Position numbers and translations under genes: made by a program. Below, in pieces: positions 1 to 8,938 of a stretch of DNA of 64,000 nt; within the stretch, counting starts at the first letter, position 1; each line of letters starts with the position of its first letter. Source of the DNA: Saprospiraceae bacterium (GTDB lineage: Bacteria > Bacteroidota > Bacteroidia > Chitinophagales > Saprospiraceae). Location of the stretch: the NCBI GenBank assembly GCA_020629035.1, contig JAHDEC010000011.1, positions 1 through 64,000 on the forward strand, given 5' to 3'. A model generated the notes under the pieces. The model ran no database searches, had not been told where the DNA came from, and saw only the letters and a program-made list of their open reading frames with translations.

Positions 1-1909
1 CACTCATAGCATCACTAACCCCGCTTGTCGGAGACCACAGATATGAGTCGGCGCCCGTTACCATAACAGATGTGCAGCCGTCTACACATTCTTCAAGTAT
101 TCCTATGCTCATTTCGCATCCATCGCAATCTTCCTCGGGTTTAACGGTTATTACAACTTCATCTTGGATTATACATGTTGTAGTATTTGAAAATGTGTAC
201 TGGAAAACATAGGTATTTCCGTATTCTAATCCAGTAACTAAGGTGTTTTCTTGATCTTCATTTTCAATGTTGGCTCCAGTTGGTCCACTTATTTGACTCC
301 AAGATACTGGAATCGGTAAAGGTTCACCATCACTATCTAATGGGGTATTTCCATTTAGCTCAATTGAGGTTTTGCAAATGATTGCATCTGCTCCGGCATT
401 TATAGAAGGGAATTCCGCAATTACAACAGTAAACGATTCCGAATCTTTACAAGTAACTGATTGTCCTGTTGCAGGATTAGTTCCTGTGGCTTGTGATGTA
501 ACTAAAAATTCATATGTTCCAGGTACAGAGAGATTTGCTGTTGTGCTTGGAGATAAAAAATATGGAGATAACGTGAGTGCTCCAGCTGGTGCAGAAATAA
601 CATCTATTGTAGTGAATCCCTTGAATGGAGCAGTAATATAATTTGCAAACAAGAAATTTGGTTGCCCACCGCAAAGCAAGGGTACAACTGGTTCGGAAAT
701 TTCAAGATCTGGGATTCCAATTATTTTAAATTTTTTCTCATCTGTGCATCCATTTAAGCTTGCAGTTACTGTTATAATCATACTTAAACCAGATGGAGGT
801 GGCAACACTTGTATTGGCAAATTATTGAAGTATAATGTTGTCGAAGAAGTATTGGTAGGATCAAAATGGTGATCAATACCAACATTTGAAGAAAACACCC
901 AATTATATGTTGCCCCAGGTTCATGGGGAACAGAGAAGTTTAGTTCTCCGACATCCCAAGTGTCTTCACAAAAAATGAATTCTTCATCTGGTCCCAATTC
1001 AAAACTTTCTAAGTCAAAAAATTCACAAGTTATTTCTGCGATATTTGGTGGGCAATAATCAGAAGTCATCGTATATCTGAAAGTATAAACCCCAGGCTCT
1101 GGTACGCTCACAAATGCGTTTGCTGGGTGAGGTGTAGTGATAACAACTCCACCACAATCTCCACTTATACATTCCCAAACCGCTTCATTTTCACAACCAA
1201 AAACCCCTGTTGCTTGCAGTTCAGTATTTAAGGTACAAGAGGGACAGCCAGGAATGGCTTTAATTGACACATCAGGATTTTCCCCGACGAAATTTACTTC
1301 TGTTGTTGTTGTGCTTATACAACTACCTAATTCATGAGTATAGGTGACTTCATAACTGCAAACTGTGTTTCCAGTATTGGTTAGTTTTAACTGATCACCT
1401 AAATCCTCAATTATAATATCAAATGAAGGATCTACAGACCAATTATTAATTATACCGGAACCCGGCGAAGAACCTGTTAAAACAATTTCATCACCACATA
1501 CAGGATCATTATGTGGCAAAATGCTCGCCTGCGAATCTAAGTCCTTTACAGTTATTTTAACTAGATCGCATGAATAAATAGGCGGATTACCGGGATCACC
1601 ATTACAAAGTATGCAAAATTCGAAGATATATTCTCCATTAATGAATTGGGTATGCGGTGCATTTGGAGTCACAACTGCGTTTGGTTGGTCTGTTGGAGTA
1701 ATGGTAACATCAATCCCAGCTGGAATTGAATCAAGTGACCACATGACTGCTCCTGAGGGATGAGCATCTCCAGTTGATTCTCCGAATAGATTAAATTGAC
1801 TTACTTGGCATAGGTATTGATCTCCGCCTGCATTTGCACTGCATGGTGCCTGAGCAAAGTTGAATGTAGGGAGTAATAAAAAGAGCACTAAACATTGGAT
1901 GGTTTTCAT
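1..1909 (-). CDS. Large secreted PKD/Ig-like repeat protein, N-terminal part (3' end beyond window)
   Basis: The reading frame is open from an ATG at 1909 down to base 1, giving about 636 residues with no stop. It begins with a signal peptide (MKTIQCLVLFLLLPTFNFAQ) and a mature part starting APCSANAGGDQYLC. It then runs through repeated beta-sandwich-like modules of roughly 80-100 residues with paired cysteines and PKD/gliding-motility style phrases, for example GADSYLWSP close to the left edge. Such proteins in Bacteroidota are exported to the cell surface and usually end in a T9SS sorting tail. That end is not visible here, so T9SS export is inference. It is divergent from the two-component operon on its right. 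No enzymatic motif was seen; adhesion or a matrix role is a guess from architecture. Confidence 0.8.
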   Translation of the reverse strand, partial: MKTIQCLVLFLLLPTFNFAQAPCSANAGGDQYLCQVSQFNLFGESTGDAHPSGAVMWSLDSIPAGIDVTITPTDQPNAVVTPNAPHTQFINGEYIFEFCILCNGDPGNPPIYSCDLVKITVKDLDSQASILPHNDPVCGDEIVLTGSSPGSGIINNWSVDPSFDIIIEDLGDQLKLTNTGNTVCSYEVTYTHELGSCISTTTTEVNFVGENPDVSIKAIPGCPSCTLNTELQATGVFGCENEAVWECISGDCGGVVITTPHPANAFVSVPEPGVYTFRYTMTSDYCPPNIAEITCEFFDLESFELGPDEEFIFCEDTWDVGELNFSVPHEPGATYNWVFSSNVGIDHHFDPTNTSSTTLYFNNLPIQVLPPPSGLSMIITVTASLNGCTDEKKFKIIGIPDLEISEPVVPLLCGGQPNFLFANYITAPFKGFTTIDVISAPAGALTLSPYFLSPSTTANLSVPGTYEFLVTSQATGTNPATGQSVTCKDSESFTVVIAEFPSINAGADAIICKTSIELNGNTPLDSDGEPLPIPVSWSQISGPTGANIENEDQENTLVTGLEYGNTYVFQYTFSNTTTCIIQDEVVITVKPEEDCDGCEMSIGILEECVDGCTSVMVTGADSYLWSPTSGVSDAMS

Positions 1910-2038
1910 AATCTTGAGATTTTAGGTTATAAGAAATACTATCCTTCTAAAAGTAAAGCCAAGATATATGCGCAGAGGCTTTGATTTGTATTCGGTGGCA
2001 TCGGCTTTGTAAGTGGTAAGTAATTGCAAAAAAATGGT

Positions 2039-2096
2039 AACTGACGATGTCTTTAAATAAAAACTGTAAGCTTGTTCTGATAAAGTCGTGTCAGTT
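2039..2096. repeat. Imperfect inverted repeat in the divergent intergenic region
   Basis: AACTGAC (2039-2045) pairs with GTCAGTT (2090-2096), and CTTTA (2051-2055) pairs with TAAAG (2081-2085), with unpaired bases between the two stem parts and a 25-base AT-rich loop. It lies between the divergent start codons at 1909 and 2173, so it may be an operator or a leader hairpin for either gene. No U-run follows it, so a terminator is unlikely. Confidence 0.4.
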
Positions 2097-2172
2097 GATT
2101 AATTTAAAGTAGATCAACAACCATAACATCAGATGTAATTTTACTTAACGATTTAATAATAAGACTCCCTAA

Positions 2173-2922
2173 ATGTTAAAAGCTATTATCATTGATGACG
2201 AGCCTGATGCACGGAAAAATCTTCGATTCTTAATAGCAGAAAGCTGTCCTGCAGTTGAGCTTATCGGAGAAGCGAATGGAGTGGCTTCAGGGATTCAAGA
2301 AATCGAGAAAAGAAAGCCGAATTTAGTTTTTTTGGACATACAAATGGAAGATGGAAATGGTTTTGATTTATTAGATGCTTTTCCAAACCCTGCTTTTTTA
2401 GTTGTTTTTATCACAGCCTTTAATGACTTTGCTGTCAAGGCTTTTCGATACAGTGCAATCGATTATTTATTAAAACCAACTTCTTCAAATTTACTTATGG
2501 ATGCTGTAAATAAGGTAAAAGAAAAAATGCCTGGTATCCAATTTAAAAAACAGATTGATCACTTGATGCAACTTTCTTCGACAAAACAATTTGATCGAAT
2601 AGTATTGCCAAGCACTGAAGGATTAATATTTGTCCAAATAGAACAAATAAGACGAATGGAAGCAGATGGAAGCTATACCAAAGTCTATACTCTAAATGGA
2701 GAAGTAAATACCGTTTCTAAATCCCTGAAAGAATTTGAGACGCTGCTTGCTAGTCCGCCTTTTTGCAGAATTCATCAAAGCCATTTAATCAATCTGAAAT
2801 GTGTAAAAAAATTCTTGAGAGAAGATGGAGGTTATGCCTTAATGGATGATGGAAGTAAAGTGATGGTTGCTCGAAGAAGAAAAGACTATTTCATTAAGTT
2901 AATGACGGCAAATGAATTATAG
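2173..2922 (+). CDS. LytTR-family response regulator
   Basis: This 249-residue protein is a two-domain transcription regulator. The receiver domain (about 1-120) has the acidic pair D8/D9, the phospho-acceptor D55 (VFLDIQM), T81 and K101 (YLLKP). A linker leads to a LytTR DNA-binding domain (about 140-245) with the usual motifs (RRMEADGSYTKVYT, FCRIHQSHLINL). It overlaps the downstream sensor kinase by 11 bases, so the two are translated together and almost certainly form a cognate pair. In this family phosphorylation promotes binding to direct repeats near promoters. The target genes cannot be told from the window; the divergent surface-protein gene is one candidate. Confidence 0.93.
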   Translation: MLKAIIIDDEPDARKNLRFLIAESCPAVELIGEANGVASGIQEIEKRKPNLVFLDIQMEDGNGFDLLDAFPNPAFLVVFITAFNDFAVKAFRYSAIDYLLKPTSSNLLMDAVNKVKEKMPGIQFKKQIDHLMQLSSTKQFDRIVLPSTEGLIFVQIEQIRRMEADGSYTKVYTLNGEVNTVSKSLKEFETLLASPPFCRIHQSHLINLKCVKKFLREDGGYALMDDGSKVMVARRRKDYFIKLMTANEL

Positions 2923-5734
2923 CGCTGGATATTTTATTTCTTTTTTATCCATTTTATTGTTCTTCAATGCTTCAATTTTTGGCCAAAACCCTGAACCGTA
3001 TTTTAAAAATTTTACAACTGATCAAGGTCTACCAAGTCCTGAAGTCCATTGCATTTTACAAGATAGCGATGGATATATGTGGTTTGGAACTGACAATGGT
3101 GTTAGCAAATTTGATGGCTATACTTTTATAAACTATAGTGTTTCAGATGGACTGAACCATCCAGTTATTTTTGGTTTGCAAGAAGATAATCTAGGCAGAA
3201 TTTGGATGAGAACTTTGTCAGGAAATTTATACTATTTTCTTGAAGGGCGAATTTATCCCTATATATACAACCATATTATTCAAGAATTTAACAAGAGTGA
3301 TTTATATGTACTCACTGATTTTTATATTTCTAAAGATGGATTTATCTATGCTGACATTAGGTTATTTGGCGTACTCAAAATTGATGCTCAAGGAGCATAC
3401 GAACTTGTTGATAGAATTGATAAACCGAAAAATAATGTTAGGCAATATAGCGTAAAGTCAAGCAGTCAAAATGATACTCTTAGCTCCTCAGTTTTAAACC
3501 TCAATGATACCATATTTCAATCCATCTCGATTGATTATAATTATGCCTATATAGATGCCAATCATGAAATATTAATTGCCCTCCCTGCTCGAAAGGGTTT
3601 AAGAAAATACAAAAACTTAGAAAACTTAAAGAAAGGCCAATTTGATCAAATGTTGGAGGGAGTTTCAGTATCTTATATCTATCAAGACTTACAAAACAAC
3701 TATTGGATTGCTTCCTTAGAAAAGGGTGTTTTTTACTGTTCCAATTTCAATATAAATGTATATACGAGGGATAATGGATTTGCCAACGAACTTTTTTCGG
3801 CCATTACCTTTAAAAATGAACATGAGGTATTTGTAGGCTTGCGAAGTGGTGAAACTTACTTGCTAAATACGGTCACTCAAGAGTTAACAGCCTTGGCCAA
3901 AAACGAAATGGAAAATCGTGTCTTTGATTTGGTCTATGATAGGTCTAATCAATTGTTATGGATGCCTGGACACTGCTATTACTATTACCAAGGCAATCGT
4001 TGGAATCCGATTTTAGCTAAACACAAAATTAAGTTTGAGAGTATTTTGACCAAAGAATTATTTCTTGGAACTAAAAGCCAAATACTTTGGGGCTCGGGTG
4101 CTAAGGGCTTTCTCGGAGTAGATTTAAAAACAAAGAAATTTGCACATAGAGGATTTGAGTCATTGGGGAAATCCGTTAAAAATCGGACTCAATCAGTTTA
4201 TGAAGATTTTGAGCAAAACATTTGGATTGGGAATATGGCGGGTTTATTTAATTATAAAGATAAAAGTCTAATAGCTGCTAAAGACCCCAAAGGTTTATTT
4301 ACTATACGTGTAGAAGATATTGATCAAATGAAGGATTCTACTTTGGTAGTAGGTACCAAAGGAGCAGGAGTTGTTTTATGGAAGGATGATGAGTATGCTT
4401 ATCTAAGCACCCAGGAAGGCTTGAATTCTAATATGATAGAACATATACACGTAGATGAGAAAGACAGAATTTGGGTAGGAACCTTATCTGGATTGAGTTT
4501 AATTACTAAGGATCTTGACCGCCAATTTTCTGTTAAACCTTTTACTATGGCCCATGGATTGCCATCTAATGAAATCAACGTTATAAATTCTATCGGTGAC
4601 CATATCTGGGTGGGTACTTCAAAGGGCATGGTACATTTTATTGCCAATGATTTTGTCGCACCAAATCCCCAACCTATCCTAGAAAAAACAATCATTAACA
4701 ATGAGCCCAAAGACATAGAAAATGGAATACAACTAAAGTCAAAAGAAAATAACATCCAATTCTCTTTTCTGACCATTAACTATCCCTTATCTGGAAGTAT
4801 AAATTATAGATATCGTCTCCAAGAATCATTGAATTGGACAACAACTAGAGCAAGAACAGCCAATTTTCTAACACTTCCTCCAGATGATTATCAGTTTGAA
4901 TTACAAGCACAAAATCAAAATGGAGATTGGAGTGAATCAACTAAAATTGATTTCAGTATTCAGCAACCTTTTTGGAAAACAAAAGCCTTTATCTTAATAG
5001 CTTTTTGTCTCATAGTAGGTTTTGTTTATTCATTGTATAAATACAGGATAAACCAAATCATCTACAAAACACAAATTGATCGAAAAATAGATCGCTTGGA
5101 ACGATCAGCATTGAAAGCTCAAATGAATCCTCATTTTATATTTAATTGCTTAAATTCTATTCAAGCATTTATCACGGATGGCAACCGAAAAGATGCGGCT
5201 GATTATCTAGCTAGATTTGCTCAGCTAATCAGATCAACGCTCAATTTTTCTTCTTCTGGATTTGCGGTGCTCTCGGAAGAAATTGATGCATTGAAAAACT
5301 ACTTAGCATTAGAACAAATGCGATTTAAAGACCGATTTCAATACACGATCAATATTGATTCAAACCTTAATCCGCAGATGATTAAAGTTCCCAATTTACT
5401 CGTCCAACCCTTCGTAGAAAATGCAGTGATTCATGGAATTGCTAGTCGCAAAAAAGGTGGTTTAGTACAAATTTTCTATCGCTTAAATCAGAAATATTTA
5501 GAAGTAACCATCAGGGATAATGGTCAGGGTTTTCATCAAAAATTTGTAAGATCAACGGATAAACCCAAGGTAAATATCCATAAATCTGTGGGGATGAGTA
5601 TTACCCAACGACGACTGGAGTTATTAAATCAAGAAAGTAAAGAAAAAGGCGTCGAAATTAAAGAAATAAAAGATGCTGAAAATCAAACACTAGGTACAGA
5701 AGTTCAGTTAAAAATCAAGGTGCTGGATACTTGA
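2912..5734 (+). CDS. Propeller-type sensor histidine kinase (LytS/YehU-like kinase core)
   Basis: This 940-residue inner-membrane kinase has a signal peptide (about 1-24) and a periplasmic beta-propeller (about 30-600) built of Reg_prop repeats such as GYMWFGTDNGVSKFDG, RIWVGTLSGL and HIWVGTSKGM. A Y_Y_Y-type immunoglobulin-like domain follows (about 600-690), then one membrane helix (about 690-712). The kinase core has the H-box NPHFIFN with the phospho-acceptor His at about 741, the N-box QPFVENAVIHG and the G-box IRDNGQGF. This is the histidine-kinase type that pairs with LytTR regulators, and its regulator is the overlapping upstream gene. The periplasmic ligand is unknown. Propeller sensors in this phylum often respond to glycans, but no polysaccharide genes adjoin it here. 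Confidence 0.93.
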   Translation: MNYSAGYFISFLSILLFFNASIFGQNPEPYFKNFTTDQGLPSPEVHCILQDSDGYMWFGTDNGVSKFDGYTFINYSVSDGLNHPVIFGLQEDNLGRIWMRTLSGNLYYFLEGRIYPYIYNHIIQEFNKSDLYVLTDFYISKDGFIYADIRLFGVLKIDAQGAYELVDRIDKPKNNVRQYSVKSSSQNDTLSSSVLNLNDTIFQSISIDYNYAYIDANHEILIALPARKGLRKYKNLENLKKGQFDQMLEGVSVSYIYQDLQNNYWIASLEKGVFYCSNFNINVYTRDNGFANELFSAITFKNEHEVFVGLRSGETYLLNTVTQELTALAKNEMENRVFDLVYDRSNQLLWMPGHCYYYYQGNRWNPILAKHKIKFESILTKELFLGTKSQILWGSGAKGFLGVDLKTKKFAHRGFESLGKSVKNRTQSVYEDFEQNIWIGNMAGLFNYKDKSLIAAKDPKGLFTIRVEDIDQMKDSTLVVGTKGAGVVLWKDDEYAYLSTQEGLNSNMIEHIHVDEKDRIWVGTLSGLSLITKDLDRQFSVKPFTMAHGLPSNEINVINSIGDHIWVGTSKGMVHFIANDFVAPNPQPILEKTIINNEPKDIENGIQLKSKENNIQFSFLTINYPLSGSINYRYRLQESLNWTTTRARTANFLTLPPDDYQFELQAQNQNGDWSESTKIDFSIQQPFWKTKAFILIAFCLIVGFVYSLYKYRINQIIYKTQIDRKIDRLERSALKAQMNPHFIFNCLNSIQAFITDGNRKDAADYLARFAQLIRSTLNFSSSGFAVLSEEIDALKNYLALEQMRFKDRFQYTINIDSNLNPQMIKVPNLLVQPFVENAVIHGIASRKKGGLVQIFYRLNQKYLEVTIRDNGQGFHQKFVRSTDKPKVNIHKSVGMSITQRRLELLNQESKEKGVEIKEIKDAENQTLGTEVQLKIKVLDT

Positions 5735-5752
5735 TTTAACCAGTTAAATCAA
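5731..5752. terminator. Perfect 10-bp palindrome over two convergent stop codons
   Basis: TTGATTTAAC (5731-5740) and GTTAAATCAA (5743-5752) are exact inverted repeats separated by CA. The kinase stop codon (5732-5734) and the photolyase stop codon on the other strand (5744-5746) both lie inside the stem. It probably acts as a shared transcription-end hairpin, but neither side has a run of Ts, so intrinsic termination would be weak. Confidence 0.5.
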
Positions 5753-7219
5753 TGTATTAATAAAATCCGTTGCGTTTTTATAATGACGGTCTCTTTTTTC
5801 TTTTTCCATTTTGTTGTGTAAATGAACCATCATAGAAAGTCTTGGATTCGATTTAAAAAAGGCTTCGTGTTTTCCAATAAAATGCCAAAATAAACCATTC
5901 CAAGTTTCTTCCCATTTACCAGCTGGGTAGTTACTCATTTTCTTTATGTAATTAGCTCCTCCTATGTATGGTTTAGTAGCAAAAGTACCACCGTCTGCAA
6001 ACTGACTCATACCATAAATATTTGGAACCATTACCCAATCGTAAGCATCTATAAATAGCTCCATAAACCATCGATAGACTTCATCTGGGTCGAACTCGCA
6101 TAAAAGCATGAAATTGCCTAAAATCATCAAGCGTTCTATATGATGACAGTAGCCAGTAGTTAGCACTTTTTTTATAGTCTGATCCACGGGCTCTATGCCA
6201 GTTGTTCCATCATAAAAGGACGATGGGATTTTCCTAGTAAATTGCCAAAAATTGCTAGTTCGTGAATAGCTTCCTTTGCATTCGTACATACCTCTTATAA
6301 ACTCTCTCCAACCAATAATTTGTCGTACAAAGCCTTCTGTCGAGTTAATAGGTATATCTTCTTCCAAGGCAAAGGAAAGACTCTGATCAAGTACTTCCTG
6401 GGGTAAGAGTAAACCTGCATTCATCAGGGGAGAAAGCAAACTATGATTTAGTATAGAATATTCTTTAAGGATAGCATCTTCATAACTTCCAAAGGCATAA
6501 AATCGTTGGACTAAAAACTGCTCTAACCATGCTGTAGATTCTTCATGACTAATAGGATAAAAGCGTTCTTTTGTGACTGTCCCAACATGATTTCCGAAAT
6601 GTGCATTGGTATACTTCACAGCTTCATCCCAATAGCTAGAGGGCTTTGGGAATTGAACAGGCGGAGGCGTTAATTTTTTAGGATATTTCTTTCGATTTTC
6701 GATGTCATAAGTCCATTTTCCTCCTAAGGGTTGCTGGTTTTTGTCTAATAGTATGTTTCTTTTTTTTCGTTGTTCTTTATAAAAGGATGTTTGGAAAAAT
6801 TTCTTTTTATCTGTTCGAAAGAAGTTGCAAAGGTCTTTTTTAGTGTTAAGAAAGTGAGGGTTTTCGTAGCAAATTACTTTGGATATATTTAAAGCATGCA
6901 GACGTTTTTCAAGCCAGTTATCGGTTGGGTCGATGCAATGAATTGCAGAAATAGATTGGTTTGAAATTTCGGCATTGAAGTTTCGAATATCGGCTAGTTT
7001 ATTTTGTGCATCAATGTAGTGCACTGTTTTCCCTTTGCTTTTGAGGAAGTCTTGGTAGTTTTTCATAGAAGCCCTATGAAAGGCTATTTTCTGCTTGTGA
7101 AAAGGGTACTGCTTAAAGAATAAAAATTCCTCAATAAGATAGATCTCATGATTATTTTCAATGAGCGGACTCTTCAAAAAGAGCTGGTGAGGAAAGATAA
7201 TGTTAACGGCTTTGTTCAT
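5744..7219 (-). CDS. FeS-BCP (PhrB)-type photolyase/cryptochrome lacking the usual cluster cysteines
   Basis: The 491-residue protein matches the prokaryotic (6-4) photolyase group (PhrB/CryB, 'deoxyribodipyrimidine photolyase-related'). It has an N-terminal Rossmann-type antenna domain ([20 protein letters not shown]) and a helical FAD domain with the family signatures [41 protein letters not shown] and KPYIGG. Known members repair (6-4) photoproducts using FAD and mostly hold a 4Fe-4S cluster on four cysteines, three of them in the last ~100 residues. Here the last cysteine is residue 374 and the stretch that should carry the CxxC and third Cys reads [17 protein letters not shown], so the cluster is probably absent. 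It is the third gene of the photorepair operon and its start overlaps the DUF2256 gene by 17 bases. Photolyase is the likelier role; a photoreceptor role is possible. Confidence 0.9.
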   Translation of the reverse strand: MNKAVNIIFPHQLFLKSPLIENNHEIYLIEEFLFFKQYPFHKQKIAFHRASMKNYQDFLKSKGKTVHYIDAQNKLADIRNFNAEISNQSISAIHCIDPTDNWLEKRLHALNISKVICYENPHFLNTKKDLCNFFRTDKKKFFQTSFYKEQRKKRNILLDKNQQPLGGKWTYDIENRKKYPKKLTPPPVQFPKPSSYWDEAVKYTNAHFGNHVGTVTKERFYPISHEESTAWLEQFLVQRFYAFGSYEDAILKEYSILNHSLLSPLMNAGLLLPQEVLDQSLSFALEEDIPINSTEGFVRQIIGWREFIRGMYECKGSYSRTSNFWQFTRKIPSSFYDGTTGIEPVDQTIKKVLTTGYCHHIERLMILGNFMLLCEFDPDEVYRWFMELFIDAYDWVMVPNIYGMSQFADGGTFATKPYIGGANYIKKMSNYPAGKWEETWNGLFWHFIGKHEAFFKSNPRLSMMVHLHNKMEKEKRDRHYKNATDFINTLI

Positions 7220-7349
7220 TATGCTTGTTTAGTTTACATCGCTTACTGCAGTATTTTACGTTTTCCCAATTGAGTTTCCACTTTTTCCGCCAAGTAAAGG
7301 GCAGTTTACATACGGGACAGATTTTAGTAGGTAAATCGGCTTTTTTCAT
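7203..7349 (-). CDS. DUF2256 family small four-cysteine protein
   Basis: A 48-residue gene lies between the two photolyases. The ATG at 7349 shares one base with the stop of the upstream photolyase (TAATG), and its 3' end overlaps the start of the downstream photolyase by 17 bases. The protein starts [14 protein letters not shown], continues with [17 protein letters not shown] and has SKRC near the end. The four cysteines (11, 14, 34, 38) in CxxC...CxxxC arrangement with the W-R-K-K-W core are the hallmark of DUF2256. They suggest a zinc-ribbon fold. The family has no established function, but I recall it next to FeS-BCP photolyases. Translational coupling here supports a role in photorepair or photolyase maturation; that is inference. 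Confidence 0.88.
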   Translation of the reverse strand: MKKADLPTKICPVCKLPFTWRKKWKLNWENVKYCSKRCKLNKHNEQSR

Positions 7350-8821
7350 TAGGAATTATTGGCTTGACGCTTTTTATTATTTCGTGTATGTTTCACAATG
7401 ATTCGACGGTTTTCTATCTTTACTTTGGGGTTTTTACGGTGTCCCCAGATTTTTTCTCTGGCTATTTTCCCGGCCGTTTCGATATCTACTATTGGTTTAG
7501 GGTAGCTAAGTTTTATGCCTAGCATTTTCATTTCTAGGCTAGTCATTTTATGTGGTTCGTGAATAAATGCTGTAGGAACATCTCTTAATTGCTTAAGCCA
7601 CATTTTTATAAAAACACCCTCAGGATCGTGGTCTATGGATTGCTTGATCGGGTTATACATCCTTATGGTATTTACTCCAGTGGTACCTGCCTGCATTTGG
7701 AATTGTGGATAATGGATACCTGGTTCGTAATCCAAGAAAAGATTTGCTAAATGATAAACCCCTAATCGCCAGTCGCAATCAAAATGGTGGCAAAAAACGG
7801 AAACCAACATTGCGCGCATCCTAAAGTTTATCCATCCTGTTTCTGTCAAACAACGCATGCAGGCATCAACAAGTGGGAAACCAGTATTTCCTTTTTTCCA
7901 GGCTTCAATGTGCGTTTTATCGTTTGAATATTGCAGACTTTCGTATCCACGATTTATGCATAAAGTTTCGTATGAACATTCCATTTCGAACTTTTGAATA
8001 AAGTGACAATGCCACCTTAGTCGTGTAATAAGGCCATTAAAGCTTCGCTTATTTGCTTGGTAGTTTTTATGATGTTTAACCCATTGGTATACTTGTCTAA
8101 TGCTGAGATTACCCCAGGCTAAGTAAGGGGAAATTCGGCCGCAGGATTTTCTGCTTTGCAAGGGTTTTGAGATATACTTCGCGTAGTCCTTGCCTCTAGA
8201 ATGACAAAAAGATTTTAAGTATTTCCAGGCATAAGTTTCACCTGGTTTTTGAAATGTTTCAGGGTAATTTGCTAGTTTGTTTTTTAGTGTTGTTTTTAAA
8301 GGAAAAGGATTTTCAAGAGGTATAGGTTCTATTAATTCATAGGTGTTTTTAATAGGTTTTTTGTGCATACTGGCAAACCATTGTTTGTCCCAATTATTTC
8401 GATTGCTGATTCCACGTACAACGCCATCTCGCTGGTATTCTGTCCAATCTATTTTGTTTTCTCTGAAATATTTTTTGATTTTTTTATCTCTTTCCCAGGT
8501 GATTTGTGTGCCACTTTCTTGGTAAGAGAAAACTTGTTTTATAGTGAAAGTTTGTTGCAAAATCCTAAAGACCTCTTCAGCCTCAGCATGAAATATTCGG
8601 ACTTCTTTATGATATTTTTTTAGACCCTCATTCATGGCCATAATGGAACCATAAATAAACTGCTGGTGTCTTAAGGAACTGTCGGGATATGCTAAGAGGG
8701 AAGGCTCGAACAAGTAGATGGGTATATAATCAAGTTCGTCAGATTCTGCTTTATGAAATGCTTCGTGGTCTTGAAGACGCAAGCATCTTTTAAGCCAAAC
8801 CACATTAATCATTTTTTTCAT
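7349..8821 (-). CDS. Cryptochrome/photolyase family protein (FAD-binding)
   Basis: A 490-residue photolyase-family flavoprotein. The N-terminal photolyase domain ([15 protein letters not shown] at the start) is followed by a helical FAD domain with [43 protein letters not shown] and W.KQLRDVP. The family uses blue light and FAD to reverse UV lesions or as a light sensor. Where E. coli photolyase has W-M-H-N-R and N-N-G-G-W, this protein has W-I-N-F-R and I-H-Y-P-Q-F, so the flavin-contacting asparagines are not conserved. It belongs to a divergent subgroup rather than classical CPD class I. The frame extends to 8860 from a TTG, but the ATG at 8821 fits the family start better; 8812 is also possible. 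It is the first gene of the photorepair operon. Confidence 0.9.
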   Translation of the reverse strand: MKKMINVVWLKRCLRLQDHEAFHKAESDELDYIPIYLFEPSLLAYPDSSLRHQQFIYGSIMAMNEGLKKYHKEVRIFHAEAEEVFRILQQTFTIKQVFSYQESGTQITWERDKKIKKYFRENKIDWTEYQRDGVVRGISNRNNWDKQWFASMHKKPIKNTYELIEPIPLENPFPLKTTLKNKLANYPETFQKPGETYAWKYLKSFCHSRGKDYAKYISKPLQSRKSCGRISPYLAWGNLSIRQVYQWVKHHKNYQANKRSFNGLITRLRWHCHFIQKFEMECSYETLCINRGYESLQYSNDKTHIEAWKKGNTGFPLVDACMRCLTETGWINFRMRAMLVSVFCHHFDCDWRLGVYHLANLFLDYEPGIHYPQFQMQAGTTGVNTIRMYNPIKQSIDHDPEGVFIKMWLKQLRDVPTAFIHEPHKMTSLEMKMLGIKLSYPKPIVDIETAGKIAREKIWGHRKNPKVKIENRRIIVKHTRNNKKRQANNS

Positions 8822-8938
8822 AAGTAAACTTGATCTCCCTATTTTATAAGAGTTGATCAAGTTATAACATGAGCTAAAGTCTATTGTTTATGGATGTTCA
8901 AAACTTTAAGCAATATTGAACCAAATAATAGCCAAAGG

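Noticed and set aside
372-1337. Two plus-strand frames opposite the PKD-type protein.
   Set aside because: They are antisense to a continuous, signal-peptide-led frame with clear repeat structure.
4399-4776. A 125-residue minus-strand frame inside the sensor kinase.
   Set aside because: Entirely antisense to the propeller domain with no signal, motif or start context.
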